Positions 32,806 to 41,965 of a DNA stretch of 64,000 nucleotides are shown piece by piece. Origin of the DNA: Pseudomonadota bacterium. Its GTDB lineage: Bacteria > Pseudomonadota > Gammaproteobacteria > Burkholderiales > Burkholderiaceae_B. Under the pieces are notes generated by a model, which ran no database searches, was not told where the DNA came from, and saw nothing but the letters and a program-made list of their open reading frames with translations. The position numbers and the translations under genes are program-made. The DNA lies in contig JAFACG010000019.1 in the NCBI GenBank assembly GCA_023425645.1, forward strand, positions 79,760 to 143,759, read 5' to 3'. Each line of letters begins with the position of its first letter. Position 1 is the stretch's first letter.

Positions 32806-34410
32806 ATGAATCTGGACAAGGAATTGCAAAGCCAGGTGCCGGACCTGGCCGACGATGATTTGCTGCAGGACGATCCCGTGCTGCAGGCCTGGCTGCAGCG
32901 CGGACATCTGCAGCCGGGACTTCATGGATTGGAGCGCTACGGACGCGAGCTGGGGTCCGCCCATTGGCGGGCCCAGGGTGCCTTGGCCAATCGCGAGACG
33001 CCGCAATGGCGGCCCTGGTCGCCCCAGGGGGAGCGCATCGACCAGGTGGACTTCCACCCGGCCTGGCATGCCCTGATGGAGCTGGGCATGGGGCAGGGCC
33101 TGCATGTCTGGCCTCACGAGCCGCGTCCGGGGCTGCATCTGGCCCGTGCGGCGGGTTTCTATATGCACGGCCAGATCGAGGCCGGGACCCTGTGCCCCCT
33201 GACCATGACCCGCGCGGCGGCGCCCTTGCTGCAGGGCGAAGGCTTCGAAGACTGGCGGCGACGCCTGGAAGTGCGCCAGTACGACCCTTCCAGCCGCCCC
33301 GTCGCGCGCAAGCACAGCGTGCTGCTGGGCATGGGCATGACGGAGATGCAGGGCGGTTCGGACCTGCGCGGCTGCACCACGCAGGCGCATGCCGACGGCG
33401 ACGGCCAGGCCTTTCGCCTGTATGGTCACAAGTGGTTCTTCTCGGTGCCGCAGGCGGACGCTCATCTGGTCCTGGCCCGTGAACAGGAGCAGTTGTCCTG
33501 CTTTCTCGTGCCGCGCCATGTCGCCGACGGGCTCAACGGCCTGCGCATCCGCCGCCTGAAAGACAAGCTGGGCAATCGTTCCAACGCCAGCGCCGAGATC
33601 GAGTTCGACGGGGCGCTGGCCTGGCGCGTGGGCGAGGCGGGTCGGGGGATCGCGCTGCTGGCGGGCATGGCGGCGCGCACCCGCGTCGATTGCGTGCTGG
33701 GCAGCGCCGCCCTGATGCGCCAGGCCTTGGTGCAGTCCTTGCATTACTGCCGCCATCGTCGCGCCTTCGGCAAGATCCTGCTGGAGCAGCCCTTGATGCA
33801 GGCGGTGCTTCTGGACATGGCGCTGGAGAGCGAGGCGGCGGCCCATCTGGCGTTCTTCCTGACGGAGTTGCAGGAAAGGGCGGACGATGAGCAGGCGCAG
33901 GGCGTCTTGCGCGTACTCGCGCCGGCCGCCAAGTTCTGGGTCTGCCGGCGGGCGGTGGCGCTGTGCGCCGAGGCGATGGAGACCTGGGGCGGCAATGGCT
34001 ACGTCGAGGACGGGCCCATGCCGCGCCTGCTGCGCGAGGCGCCGGTGAATTCCATCTGGGAAGGTTCGGGCAACGTGATGTGCCTGGACGTGCAGCGCGC
34101 CCTGGTCCAGCCCGCCGTCCAGGCCGCCTTGCAGTCGGACCTGCAGGGCCGTTGCGCGGGTGACGCCCGCCTGGAGAATGCGGCGCGCGAGCTGATGGAC
34201 AGGAGCGCCCAGGCGGGGGGGCGCGCCTGGACGCAGGCGCTGGCCGTGCTGTACCAGGCCTGCCTGATGCGCGAGATGGCGCCGCAGGACTGGGCCGGCC
34301 TTTTCCAGGCGCATCGGCTGGAGCGCGGCCCGGCCGCCGTGTTCGGCGTGGAGGGCGCGGCGCGGCCTCTGGACTGGCTCCGGCGCACCTGGCTCAGGCT
34401 GGACGCATGA
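32806..34410 (+). CDS. AidB-like acyl-CoA dehydrogenase family protein
   Basis: A 534-residue flavoprotein. MGMTEMQGGSDLRG (FAD/substrate loop), YGHKWFFS, LGNRSNASAEIEFD, RRAFGKILLEQPLM, METWGGNGYVEDGPMPRLLREAPVN and IWEGSGNVM are AidB-type motifs. AidB binds DNA and protects it during alkylation stress in E. coli; a metabolic acyl-CoA role is not excluded. GGAGG precedes ATG 32806. Confidence 0.87.
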   Translation: MNLDKELQSQVPDLADDDLLQDDPVLQAWLQRGHLQPGLHGLERYGRELGSAHWRAQGALANRETPQWRPWSPQGERIDQVDFHPAWHALMELGMGQGLHVWPHEPRPGLHLARAAGFYMHGQIEAGTLCPLTMTRAAAPLLQGEGFEDWRRRLEVRQYDPSSRPVARKHSVLLGMGMTEMQGGSDLRGCTTQAHADGDGQAFRLYGHKWFFSVPQADAHLVLAREQEQLSCFLVPRHVADGLNGLRIRRLKDKLGNRSNASAEIEFDGALAWRVGEAGRGIALLAGMAARTRVDCVLGSAALMRQALVQSLHYCRHRRAFGKILLEQPLMQAVLLDMALESEAAAHLAFFLTELQERADDEQAQGVLRVLAPAAKFWVCRRAVALCAEAMETWGGNGYVEDGPMPRLLREAPVNSIWEGSGNVMCLDVQRALVQPAVQAALQSDLQGRCAGDARLENAARELMDRSAQAGGRAWTQALAVLYQACLMREMAPQDWAGLFQAHRLERGPAAVFGVEGAARPLDWLRRTWLRLDA

Positions 34411-34430
34411 GGCCTATGGGGAGAATGCTC

Positions 34431-34458
34431 TGGACAGGGGGCGGGCAATACCTATAAT
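34431..34458 (+). promoter_or_regulatory. Sigma70 promoter of nuclease-ABC transporter operon
   Basis: TGGACA (34431-34436), 16-bp spacer, perfect TATAAT (34453-34458); start point about 34465, 39 nt before the nuclease ATG. Confidence 0.75.
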
Positions 34459-34503
34459 TTGTTAGCCCCGATTCTGCTTTTTGCCTGGAGCATCGTCCGC
34501 ATC

Positions 34504-35085
34504 ATGATTGCCTTCGCCTTGCCGTGCCCGAGCCTGACTCCGCGCCTTCGCGCAAAGTTCGCCGCCCGCAGCGGACTTGCCGCCCTGCTGCTGATGCTGG
34601 CGGGGCAGGCGCAGGCGGCGGGCTTCCAGCTGGAGGGCCGGGTGGTGCGGGTGGCCGACGGGGATACCCTGACCGTGCTGCTGGACAATCGCCAGCAGCA
34701 GCGCGTGCGCCTGGCCAGCATCGACGCTCCCGAAACCACCAAGGATGCACGCCGCCCCGGCCAGCCCTATGCGGAGGCGTCGCGCCGCTATCTGTCCGAG
34801 CTGGTGGCCGGCAAGGACGTGCGGCTGTCCTGCTTCGAGAAAGACAGGCACGGACGGGCCGTCTGCGACGTGTTGCTGGAAGGCGGCCAGACCGCCAATC
34901 AGAAAATGGTGGAGGCCGGCCTTGCCATGGCCAACCGCGAAAAGCGCGGCCGTTTCCTGCGCGACGCGCGCATCGACGGCCTGGAGCGTGAAGCCAGGCG
35001 CGCCGGCCTGGGCATCTGGTCCGAACAGGAGCCGGTGGCGCCCTGGCAATGGCGCTACCAGTGCTGGCAGAAAGGCCAATGCTAG
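34504..35085 (+). CDS. Secreted thermonuclease-like nuclease (SNase family)
   Basis: A 193-residue protein: signal peptide (hydrophobic LAALLLMLAGQAQA, predicted cleavage after AQA), then SNase domain with VVRVADGDTLTVLLDN, RVRLASIDAPE, LSCFEKDRHGRAVCDVLL (catalytic Arg/Glu region) and NREKRGRFLRDARID. Two Cys could be bonded outside the cytoplasm. Start at 34504 lacks a clear ribosome site, so it may lie slightly elsewhere. It overlaps the next gene by 7 nt. Confidence 0.82.
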   Translation: MIAFALPCPSLTPRLRAKFAARSGLAALLLMLAGQAQAAGFQLEGRVVRVADGDTLTVLLDNRQQQRVRLASIDAPETTKDARRPGQPYAEASRRYLSELVAGKDVRLSCFEKDRHGRAVCDVLLEGGQTANQKMVEAGLAMANREKRGRFLRDARIDGLEREARRAGLGIWSEQEPVAPWQWRYQCWQKGQC

Positions 35086-37265
35086 CCCGCCTGCGGCGGG
35101 CGCTGCTGATCCTGGGCTGCAGCGCGCTGGCCGCCTGCTCGGAGCCGGTCAACAGCCCCTACGAGGAGCACAGCGCGGCGGAAAACGTGCTGTACAGCGC
35201 GTTCACCACCCGTTCGCCCAACCACTTGGATCCGGCGCTGTCCTATTCCGGGGACGAGACGCCGTTCACCTATTCCATCTACGAACCCCTGTACGGCTAT
35301 CACTACCTGGACCGGCCCTACCGCCTGATTCCCAAGGCGGCCGCCGAACTGGTCGAGCCCGTCTACCTGGACGCCAATGGCCGCCGCCTGCCGGCCGATG
35401 CGCCGGGAGAGCAGGTGGCCATCAGCCGCTACGACATTCCCATCAAGCCGGGCATCGCCTTCCAGCCCCATCCGGCCTTCGCGCGCGACGAGCAGGGCCA
35501 GTACCGCTACTATCCCATGCGCGCACCGGACCTGCGGGACGCTTTCAGCATCAGTGACTTCCCCCATGCGGATTCGCGCGAGCTCAATGCGCAGGATTAT
35601 GTCTATGCCTTCAAGCGCCTGGCCAGCCCGCGCCTGGCTTCGCCCATATCCGGCGTGATGGCCGAGCATGTGCGCGGCTTCAAGGAACTGGCCCAGCAGT
35701 TGGCGCAGGACGACAAGCGCTCGCCCCGGCCCGACTGGCTGGACCTGCGGCCCTACACGCTGTCAGGGGTGCAGGCGCTGGACGAGCACACCTTGCGCAT
35801 CGAGGTGCTGGGGAAGTACCCCCAGTTCAAGTACTGGCTGGCCATGACGTTCACGGCCCCTGTCCCCTGGGAGGCGGAGCGCTTCTACAGCCAGCCGCGC
35901 ATGGCGCAGCACAACCTGACCCTGGACAGTTGGCCCGTGGGCACCGGCCCCTTCATGTTGACCGAGTCCCAGACCAACCGGCGCCACGTGCTCAGCCGCA
36001 ATCCCTTGTACCGGGGCGAGCCCTACCCGTGCGTGGGCGAGGCCGGCGACCTGGAAGCCGGCCTGCTAGCGGACTGCGGCAAGTCCATGCCCTTTCTGGA
36101 CAAGGTGGTGTTTTCGCTGGAGAAGGAAAGCGTGCCCCTGATGGGCAAGTTCCTGCAAGGCTATTACGACATTCCCCAGGTGGAGCGCGGCGAGTACGGC
36201 GTGGCCATGACCGTGGCGGCCAACGATTCTGCCGACAAGGCGGCGCTGTACAGGGAGCGGGGCCTGCAGTTGCGCACGGCGCCCGAGGCGCAGCTGTTCT
36301 ACATGGGCTTCAACTGGCATGACCCGGTGGTAGGCAAGGGCGATACGCCCGAGCAGGCCGAGCGCAATCGCAAGCTGCGCCAGGCCGTGAGCATTGCCTT
36401 CGACTGGGAGGAGTACGTCTCCATCTTCATGAACGATCAGGCCCAGGTGGCGCACAGCCCGCTGCCGCCGGGCGTGCCGGGCTACCAGCCGCTGCCGCAG
36501 GGGGCCAATCCCTATGTCTACACCGTCAAGGGTCAGACGGTGCAGCGCCGCAGCCTGGACGAGGCGCGCGAGCTGCTGCGCGAAGCCGGCTACCCGGACG
36601 GGCGCGATGCGCGCACCGGCAAGCCGCTGATCCTGTACTACGATTCCATGGGCGGCATGGGCTCGGACGCCACCGTGGACTGGATGCGCCGCCAGCTGGG
36701 CCAGGTGGGCCTGCAGCTGGAGGTGCGCGCCACCGACTACAACCGCTTCCAGGACAAGATGAAGCGCGGCGCCGCGCAGATGTTCATCTGGGGCTGGGTG
36801 GCGGACTATCCTGACGCCGAGAACTTCCTGACTCTGCTCTACGGTCCGCAATCGAAGGTGGATCATGGGGGGGAGAACGCCGCCAACTACCAGAGCGACG
36901 CTTATGACCGGCTGTACGAGCAGATGCGTTTCCTGAACGACGGCCCCGACAAGGAAGCCGTCATCCACGAGATGGTCAAGGTGGTGCAGCACGATGCGCC
37001 CTGGATGTTCGGCTATGTGCCCAATGCGGGCGGGGCCTATCAGGTGTGGGTGCGCAATGCCAAGCCCTCCCTGATGATACGCGACAGCCTGCAGTACTAC
37101 CGCATCGACGCGCAGCAGCGGGTGGAGCGGATCCAGGAGTGGAACCGTCCTGTCTGGTGGCCGGCCATTCCCTTGCTGCTGATGCTGGCCGCGCTGGTGT
37201 GGGCGGTGCGGCGCATGGCGCGCCAGCGCCGCACCCGCGCCGCCCTGCGCAAGGAGGAATCCTGA
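35079..37265 (+). CDS. Peptide-type ABC transporter substrate-binding lipoprotein with C-terminal membrane anchor
   Basis: A 728-residue family 5 solute-binding protein. N-terminal lipobox LAAC (Cys19), then YSAFTTRSPNHLDPALSY, DYVYAFKRLASP, GTGPFMLTE and the C-lobe RQAVSIAFDWEEYV, WGWVADYPDAENFLTLLYG. It is far longer than the usual 530-560 aa. Residues about 690-715 (WPAIPLLLMLAALVWAV) form a transmembrane helix with a basic cytosolic tail, so the protein seems anchored at both ends. ATG 35079 overlaps the nuclease stop. Followed by two permeases and a dual ATPase. Confidence 0.88.
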   Translation: MLARLRRALLILGCSALAACSEPVNSPYEEHSAAENVLYSAFTTRSPNHLDPALSYSGDETPFTYSIYEPLYGYHYLDRPYRLIPKAAAELVEPVYLDANGRRLPADAPGEQVAISRYDIPIKPGIAFQPHPAFARDEQGQYRYYPMRAPDLRDAFSISDFPHADSRELNAQDYVYAFKRLASPRLASPISGVMAEHVRGFKELAQQLAQDDKRSPRPDWLDLRPYTLSGVQALDEHTLRIEVLGKYPQFKYWLAMTFTAPVPWEAERFYSQPRMAQHNLTLDSWPVGTGPFMLTESQTNRRHVLSRNPLYRGEPYPCVGEAGDLEAGLLADCGKSMPFLDKVVFSLEKESVPLMGKFLQGYYDIPQVERGEYGVAMTVAANDSADKAALYRERGLQLRTAPEAQLFYMGFNWHDPVVGKGDTPEQAERNRKLRQAVSIAFDWEEYVSIFMNDQAQVAHSPLPPGVPGYQPLPQGANPYVYTVKGQTVQRRSLDEARELLREAGYPDGRDARTGKPLILYYDSMGGMGSDATVDWMRRQLGQVGLQLEVRATDYNRFQDKMKRGAAQMFIWGWVADYPDAENFLTLLYGPQSKVDHGGENAANYQSDAYDRLYEQMRFLNDGPDKEAVIHEMVKVVQHDAPWMFGYVPNAGGAYQVWVRNAKPSLMIRDSLQYYRIDAQQRVERIQEWNRPVWWPAIPLLLMLAALVWAVRRMARQRRTRAALRKEES

Positions 37266-38242
37266 TGTTTTCTTATCTGTTGCGGCGCGTGCTGTACGGA
37301 GCCCTGATCCTGGTCGGCGTGAATCTGCTGACCTTCATCCTGTTCTTCGCCGTGAACACGCCCGACGACATGGCGCGCCTGTCCATCGGCGGGCAGCGTG
37401 TCAGCCAGACGGCGATAGACAACTGGAAGGCCGAACGCGGCTACGACAAGCCCTTGTTCTACAACGGCCAGGCGCAGGGCGGCGAACGGTTTACCGACAC
37501 CATCTTCTATGAACGTTCCGTGCCTTTGCTGCGCCTGGATTTCGGCCTGTCCGACCAGGGGCAGGATATCGGCTACCAGATACGCAACCGCATGGGTCCC
37601 AGCCTGGCCCTGGCCCTGCCCACATTCTTTCTGGGCCTGTGGGTCTGCATCAGCTTCTCCCTGCTGATGGTCTTTTTCCGCGGCAGCCGCCTGGACTTTT
37701 CGGCGGTCGTGCTGTGCGTCGTGCTGATGTCCATCTCCGGGCTGTTCTACATCATCGCCGGGCAATGGCTGTTCGCCCGGGTGCTGCGCTGGGTGCCGTT
37801 TTCCGGCTGGGTGCAGGGCCTGGAGAACTGGCGCTTCCTGGTCCTGCCCGTGCTGGTGGGCATTCTGTCCAGGCTCGGCGCCGAATCGCGCTTCTACCGC
37901 AGCCTGTTCCTGGAGGAGGCCAGCCGGGACTACGTGCGCACGGCGCGCTCCAAGGGCCTGGCCGAGCGCTGGGTGCTGTTTCGCCACGTGCTGCCCAATG
38001 CGCTGTTGCCCATCCTGACGAGCACGGTGTCCGCCTTGCCGCTGCTGTTCATGGGCAGCCTGATCTCGGAATCGTTCTTCGGCATTCCGGGGCTGGGCAG
38101 TTTCACCATCGATGCCATCAATGCCCAGGACTTCTCCATCGTGCGCGCCATGGTGTTCCTGGGATCGCTGCTGTATATAGCAGGGCTGATCCTGGCGGAC
38201 ATATCCTACACGCTGGTCGATCCCCGCATCCGCTTCAGTTGA
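37265..38242 (+). CDS. ABC transporter permease (DppB/YejB-type)
   Basis: A 325-residue membrane protein. N-terminal MFSYLLRRVLYGALILVGVN is typical of DppB-type permeases; about six helices; the cytosolic EAA loop appears as RDYVRTARSKGLAERWVLFRH. The ATG at 37265 overlaps the preceding stop, so translation is coupled. Pairs with the next permease to form the import channel. Confidence 0.9.
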   Translation: MFSYLLRRVLYGALILVGVNLLTFILFFAVNTPDDMARLSIGGQRVSQTAIDNWKAERGYDKPLFYNGQAQGGERFTDTIFYERSVPLLRLDFGLSDQGQDIGYQIRNRMGPSLALALPTFFLGLWVCISFSLLMVFFRGSRLDFSAVVLCVVLMSISGLFYIIAGQWLFARVLRWVPFSGWVQGLENWRFLVLPVLVGILSRLGAESRFYRSLFLEEASRDYVRTARSKGLAERWVLFRHVLPNALLPILTSTVSALPLLFMGSLISESFFGIPGLGSFTIDAINAQDFSIVRAMVFLGSLLYIAGLILADISYTLVDPRIRFS

Positions 38243-38249
38243 GTCCGCC

Positions 38250-39707
38250 ATGCCACAGTTCGTCTTTCTCTGGACCGATACCTTCGTGCTGGCGCTGTTC
38301 CTGGCGATGGCCGTCTATGCGCTGCGCGTGGCGCGCCGCCCGGGGCTGCGTTCGGCCTGGGCCAGCGTGGCGCGTACACCCTCGGCCATGTGCGCGGCCG
38401 TCTTCCTGGCTTTTTTCCTGCTGGTGGGCCTGCTCGATTCCATCCACTATCGGCCCATGCTGCCGCCGGCGCCCGGCCAGGAGGCGGCTGCGCCCACGTA
38501 TGCGCCGGTGGCCCGTTCCGTGCTGGACGACCTGTTGGGCCGCGCCGCCCTGTCGGATGTGGAAAAAACCTATTCCGCGCCCCTGGCGCGCTTTCAGTTG
38601 ACCAAGGAAACCGTGCTGATCGCAGGCGAGGCGGTGCGCGACTTCCCGCGCCTGATCAACGCCGGGGTAGGCATGGATACCATCCAGGCCCATCACCAGG
38701 ACGTCCGGCGGCTGGCCCTGCGGGGGCTGGCCTGGGGAGCGGGCTGGTGCTTGCTGCTGGCGCTGGCCCTGACCCTGTGGGGGCGGCGCAAGGCCCTGGA
38801 ACCGGGCTGGGCCGGCGCCTGGGCCTACTGGTGGCAGGGCCAGGGCCTGGTGCCCTGGCGGGCCGTCTGGATCAGCGCCTGCCTGCTCGGCCTGGTGCTG
38901 AGCGTGGTGATCAGCCTGAGCGCCAACTATCACGTGCTGGGCACGGACCGCACCGGCAACGACATTCTTTGGCAGGCGCTCAAGAGCGTGCGCACGGCCC
39001 TGGTCATCGGCACGCTGACCACCTTCGCCATGCTGCCGCCGGCCATCATACTGGGTCTGGCCGCCGGTTACTTCAGGGGCTGGGTGGACGATGTCATCCA
39101 GTACATCTACACCACGCTGACCTCGATTCCCGGCGTGCTGCTGATCGCCGCCTGCGTGCTGATGATGCAGGTGTACATAGACACGCACCCGGACAGTTTC
39201 GACACCGTGGCGGCCCGCGCCGACCTGCGCCTGTTCATGCTGTGCCTGATCCTGGGACTCACGGGGTGGGCGGGACTGTGCCGCCTGCTGCGCGCCGAGG
39301 TGCTGAAGCTGCGCGAGCTGGACTATGTGCAGGCCGCACAGGCCTTCGGCGTCAGCCCCTTGCGCATCATGTTCCGTCACCTGCTGCCCAATGTCATGCA
39401 CATCGTTCTCATCACCCTGATCCTGGAGTTTTCCGGGCTGGTCCTGTATGAGGCCGTGCTGTCTTACCTGGGCATAGGGGTGGATCCCAGCATGCCCTCG
39501 TTCGGGCGCATGATCGACGCCGCGCGCAGCGAACTGTCGCGCGATCCCATCATCTGGTGGGGGCTGGCCGGCGCCTTCGCTTTCATGCTGGCGCTGGTGC
39601 TGTCCGCCAATATCTTCGCCGACGCGGTGCAGGCGGCCTTCGATCCCCGCACGCGCCGCTTCCGTGCGGTCCGTTTGCGCCATCCCGCTGGAGACACCAA
39701 GCCATGA
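38250..39707 (+). CDS. ABC transporter permease (DppC/YejE-type), extended N-terminus
   Basis: A 485-residue membrane protein, longer than usual DppC (about 300) or YejE (about 340). The first 230 residues add helices and a periplasmic stretch before the permease core. EAA loop: LDYVQAAQAFGVSPLRIMFRH. Core features GTDRTGNDILWQALKSVR and SYLGIGVDPSMPSFGRM are typical of peptide permeases. 4-nt overlap with the ATPase gene. Confidence 0.9.
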   Translation: MPQFVFLWTDTFVLALFLAMAVYALRVARRPGLRSAWASVARTPSAMCAAVFLAFFLLVGLLDSIHYRPMLPPAPGQEAAAPTYAPVARSVLDDLLGRAALSDVEKTYSAPLARFQLTKETVLIAGEAVRDFPRLINAGVGMDTIQAHHQDVRRLALRGLAWGAGWCLLLALALTLWGRRKALEPGWAGAWAYWWQGQGLVPWRAVWISACLLGLVLSVVISLSANYHVLGTDRTGNDILWQALKSVRTALVIGTLTTFAMLPPAIILGLAAGYFRGWVDDVIQYIYTTLTSIPGVLLIAACVLMMQVYIDTHPDSFDTVAARADLRLFMLCLILGLTGWAGLCRLLRAEVLKLRELDYVQAAQAFGVSPLRIMFRHLLPNVMHIVLITLILEFSGLVLYEAVLSYLGIGVDPSMPSFGRMIDAARSELSRDPIIWWGLAGAFAFMLALVLSANIFADAVQAAFDPRTRRFRAVRLRHPAGDTKP

Positions 39708-41416
39708 CGAGCCCATCCGGCAGTTCTTCCGTTCTGCATATCCAGGGCCTGGAAGTGCGCGTGCAATCCGACGCCGGGGTGCAAAGCGTGGTGCGCAATT
39801 TGTCCATGGCGGTGCGCAAGGGCGAAACCTTCGCCCTGGTGGGCGAATCGGGTTGCGGCAAGAGCATGACGGCCATGGCCATCCTGCGCCTGCTGCCCGA
39901 AGCCGCCTGGATGCAGTCCGGCGCCATCGAGCTGGACGGCCTGGACCTGCCGCCGCTGGCCGAGGAGCAGATGCAGGACGTGCGCGGCCGGCGCATCAGC
40001 GTCATCTTCCAGGAGCCGTCCACCAGCCTGAATCCGGTCATGTCCGTCGGCCGGCAGATCAGCGAGGTCATACGCCGGCACCGCGTGGCGCCGGCCGGGC
40101 AGGAGCGCGCGGCGGCGGTGCGCTGGCTCAAGCGCGTGGGCATCCCGGCCGCCGAGCAGCGCTACGACGATTTTCCCTTCCAGTTCTCGGGCGGACAGAA
40201 GCAGCGCATCATGATCGCCATCGCCTTGGCGGCCGAACCCGACCTGCTGGTGGCCGATGAACCCACCACCGCCCTGGACGTGACGGTGCAGGCGCAGATC
40301 CTGCAGCTGCTGGCCGACATACAGAAGGAAATGGGGCTGGCCATCCTGCTGATCACGCACGATCTGGCGGTGGTGCGCCAGTACGCGGACTACGTGGCGC
40401 TGATGCGCCATGGCCAGATCGTGGAATCGGGCCTGGCCAGCCAGTTCTTCCTGCGGCCCACGCATCCTTATGCGCGTGAATTGCTGGGCGCCATCCCCAC
40501 GTATGACAAGCGCGGGCGTCCGCTCTCCAGGGAGGCGGCGCCCGAGCCCGGACGGGCCCCCGAAAAGGGAGGGCTCGTCCTGGAGATCGAGGCCCTGTCC
40601 GTGGCCTACCGCCAGTCGGGCTCCTGGTGGCGCCGCCTGCCGCCCGTGCCGGTGGTCAAGGACCTGAGCCTGCAGCTGCACAAGGGCGAAACCCTGGCCC
40701 TGCTGGGCGAGTCCGGCTGCGGCAAGAGCACGGTGGCGCGCGCCTTGATGCGCCTGCTGGACAGCCAGGCCGAGATCGGCGGCCGGGTCAGGCTGCTGGG
40801 GCAGGACGTGCTGGCGGCCAGGGGCAAGGCCCTGCGGCAGCTCAGGTCGCGACTGCAGATCATCTTCCAGGACCCGTACGGATCGCTGGACCCGCGCATG
40901 ATGGTGGGCGACATTCTCCAGGAGGGCCTGTCCGCGCTGCGCCCGGACCTGGACGGCGCGGCGCGGCGCAAGCGCGTGGCGACCCTGGTCGATCAGGTGG
41001 GCCTGCCCAAGAACACGCTGGAGCGCTACGCGCACGAGTTTTCGGGCGGGCAGCGCCAGCGCATCGCCATCGCGCGCGCCCTGGCGGTGGAGCCCGCGGT
41101 GCTGATCTGCGACGAGCCGACCTCGGCGCTGGACGTGTCGGTGCAGGCGCAGATACTGGACCTGATGCGCCAGCTGCAGGCCGAGCTGGGTCTGGCCTAT
41201 CTGTTCATCACGCATAATTTCGGCGTGGTCGAGTACCTGGCCGACCGCATCGCCATCATGGCGCAGGGGCGCATCGTCGAGCAGGGCAGCGCCGAGCAGG
41301 TGCTGTTTCATGCCCGGCAGGAGCAGACGCAGCGCCTGCTGGCCGCCGTGCCCAGACTGGAGGTCGAGCCGGCCGCCCGGCGCCCCGGCCGCCGCAGCCT
41401 GGCCGGATCAGGATGA
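39704..41416 (+). CDS. ABC transporter dual ATP-binding protein (DppDF/YejF-type)
   Basis: A 570-residue fusion of two ATPase domains. First: [28 protein letters not shown]; second: [27 protein letters not shown], each with the oligopeptide-type extension after the H-loop. Single-gene fusion as in YejF, with two permeases and one binding protein, gives a complete importer, probably for peptides. Confidence 0.94.
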   Translation: MTSPSGSSSVLHIQGLEVRVQSDAGVQSVVRNLSMAVRKGETFALVGESGCGKSMTAMAILRLLPEAAWMQSGAIELDGLDLPPLAEEQMQDVRGRRISVIFQEPSTSLNPVMSVGRQISEVIRRHRVAPAGQERAAAVRWLKRVGIPAAEQRYDDFPFQFSGGQKQRIMIAIALAAEPDLLVADEPTTALDVTVQAQILQLLADIQKEMGLAILLITHDLAVVRQYADYVALMRHGQIVESGLASQFFLRPTHPYARELLGAIPTYDKRGRPLSREAAPEPGRAPEKGGLVLEIEALSVAYRQSGSWWRRLPPVPVVKDLSLQLHKGETLALLGESGCGKSTVARALMRLLDSQAEIGGRVRLLGQDVLAARGKALRQLRSRLQIIFQDPYGSLDPRMMVGDILQEGLSALRPDLDGAARRKRVATLVDQVGLPKNTLERYAHEFSGGQRQRIAIARALAVEPAVLICDEPTSALDVSVQAQILDLMRQLQAELGLAYLFITHNFGVVEYLADRIAIMAQGRIVEQGSAEQVLFHARQEQTQRLLAAVPRLEVEPAARRPGRRSLAGSG

Positions 41417-41506
41417 ATGAGTCCGGCGTACGGCGTCCGGCGGCTATCTGTGCCTCCTGTATGTGTCTACAATAGGACTGTCTGGTCAGTGATTGATGAA
41501 TAAACC

Positions 41507-41965
41507 ATGAGCCTGAAGGTTTTTGATCTCGAGTGCGAACACGGTCATGTGTTCGAGGGCTGGTTCAGCTCGCGCGACAGCTACGACGAGCAGTTGCAAA
41601 AAGGGCTGCTGTGCTGCCCGGTCTGCGACAGTCGCCAGGTCAGCCGCAAGCTGTCCGCGCCGCGCATCAATGTAGGCGCCCAGGCCCCGGCGGACCTCCC
41701 GGCGCCCATGGACAATCCCGCGCCGCCGCAAGCCCGGATGCAGGATGCCCAGGGGCAGTTCCTGCAGCAGCTGCGTTCCATGATCCGCCAGTCGGACGAC
41801 GTCGGGGCCCGGTTCGCCGAGGAAGCCCGGCGCATGCACGAAGGCCAGGCGCGCCAGCGCTCGATCCGCGGCCAGGCGACCCTGCAGCAGTACCAGGAGC
41901 TGGCCGAGGACGGCATCATCGCCATGCCGATCCCGGATTTCCTGGACGACGATCGCCTGCAGTAG
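41507..41965 (+). CDS. DUF1178 family protein
   Basis: A 152-residue protein. FDLECEHGHVFEGWFSSRDSY and LLCCPVCDSRQVSRKLSAP form a zinc-ribbon-like N-terminus; the C-terminal part is helical and basic, ending IIAMPIPDFLDDDRLQ. DUF1178 proteins are conserved in alpha- and betaproteobacteria with unknown function. The 3' end overlaps the convergent regulator gene by 50 nt. Confidence 0.9.
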   Translation: MSLKVFDLECEHGHVFEGWFSSRDSYDEQLQKGLLCCPVCDSRQVSRKLSAPRINVGAQAPADLPAPMDNPAPPQARMQDAQGQFLQQLRSMIRQSDDVGARFAEEARRMHEGQARQRSIRGQATLQQYQELAEDGIIAMPIPDFLDDDRLQ

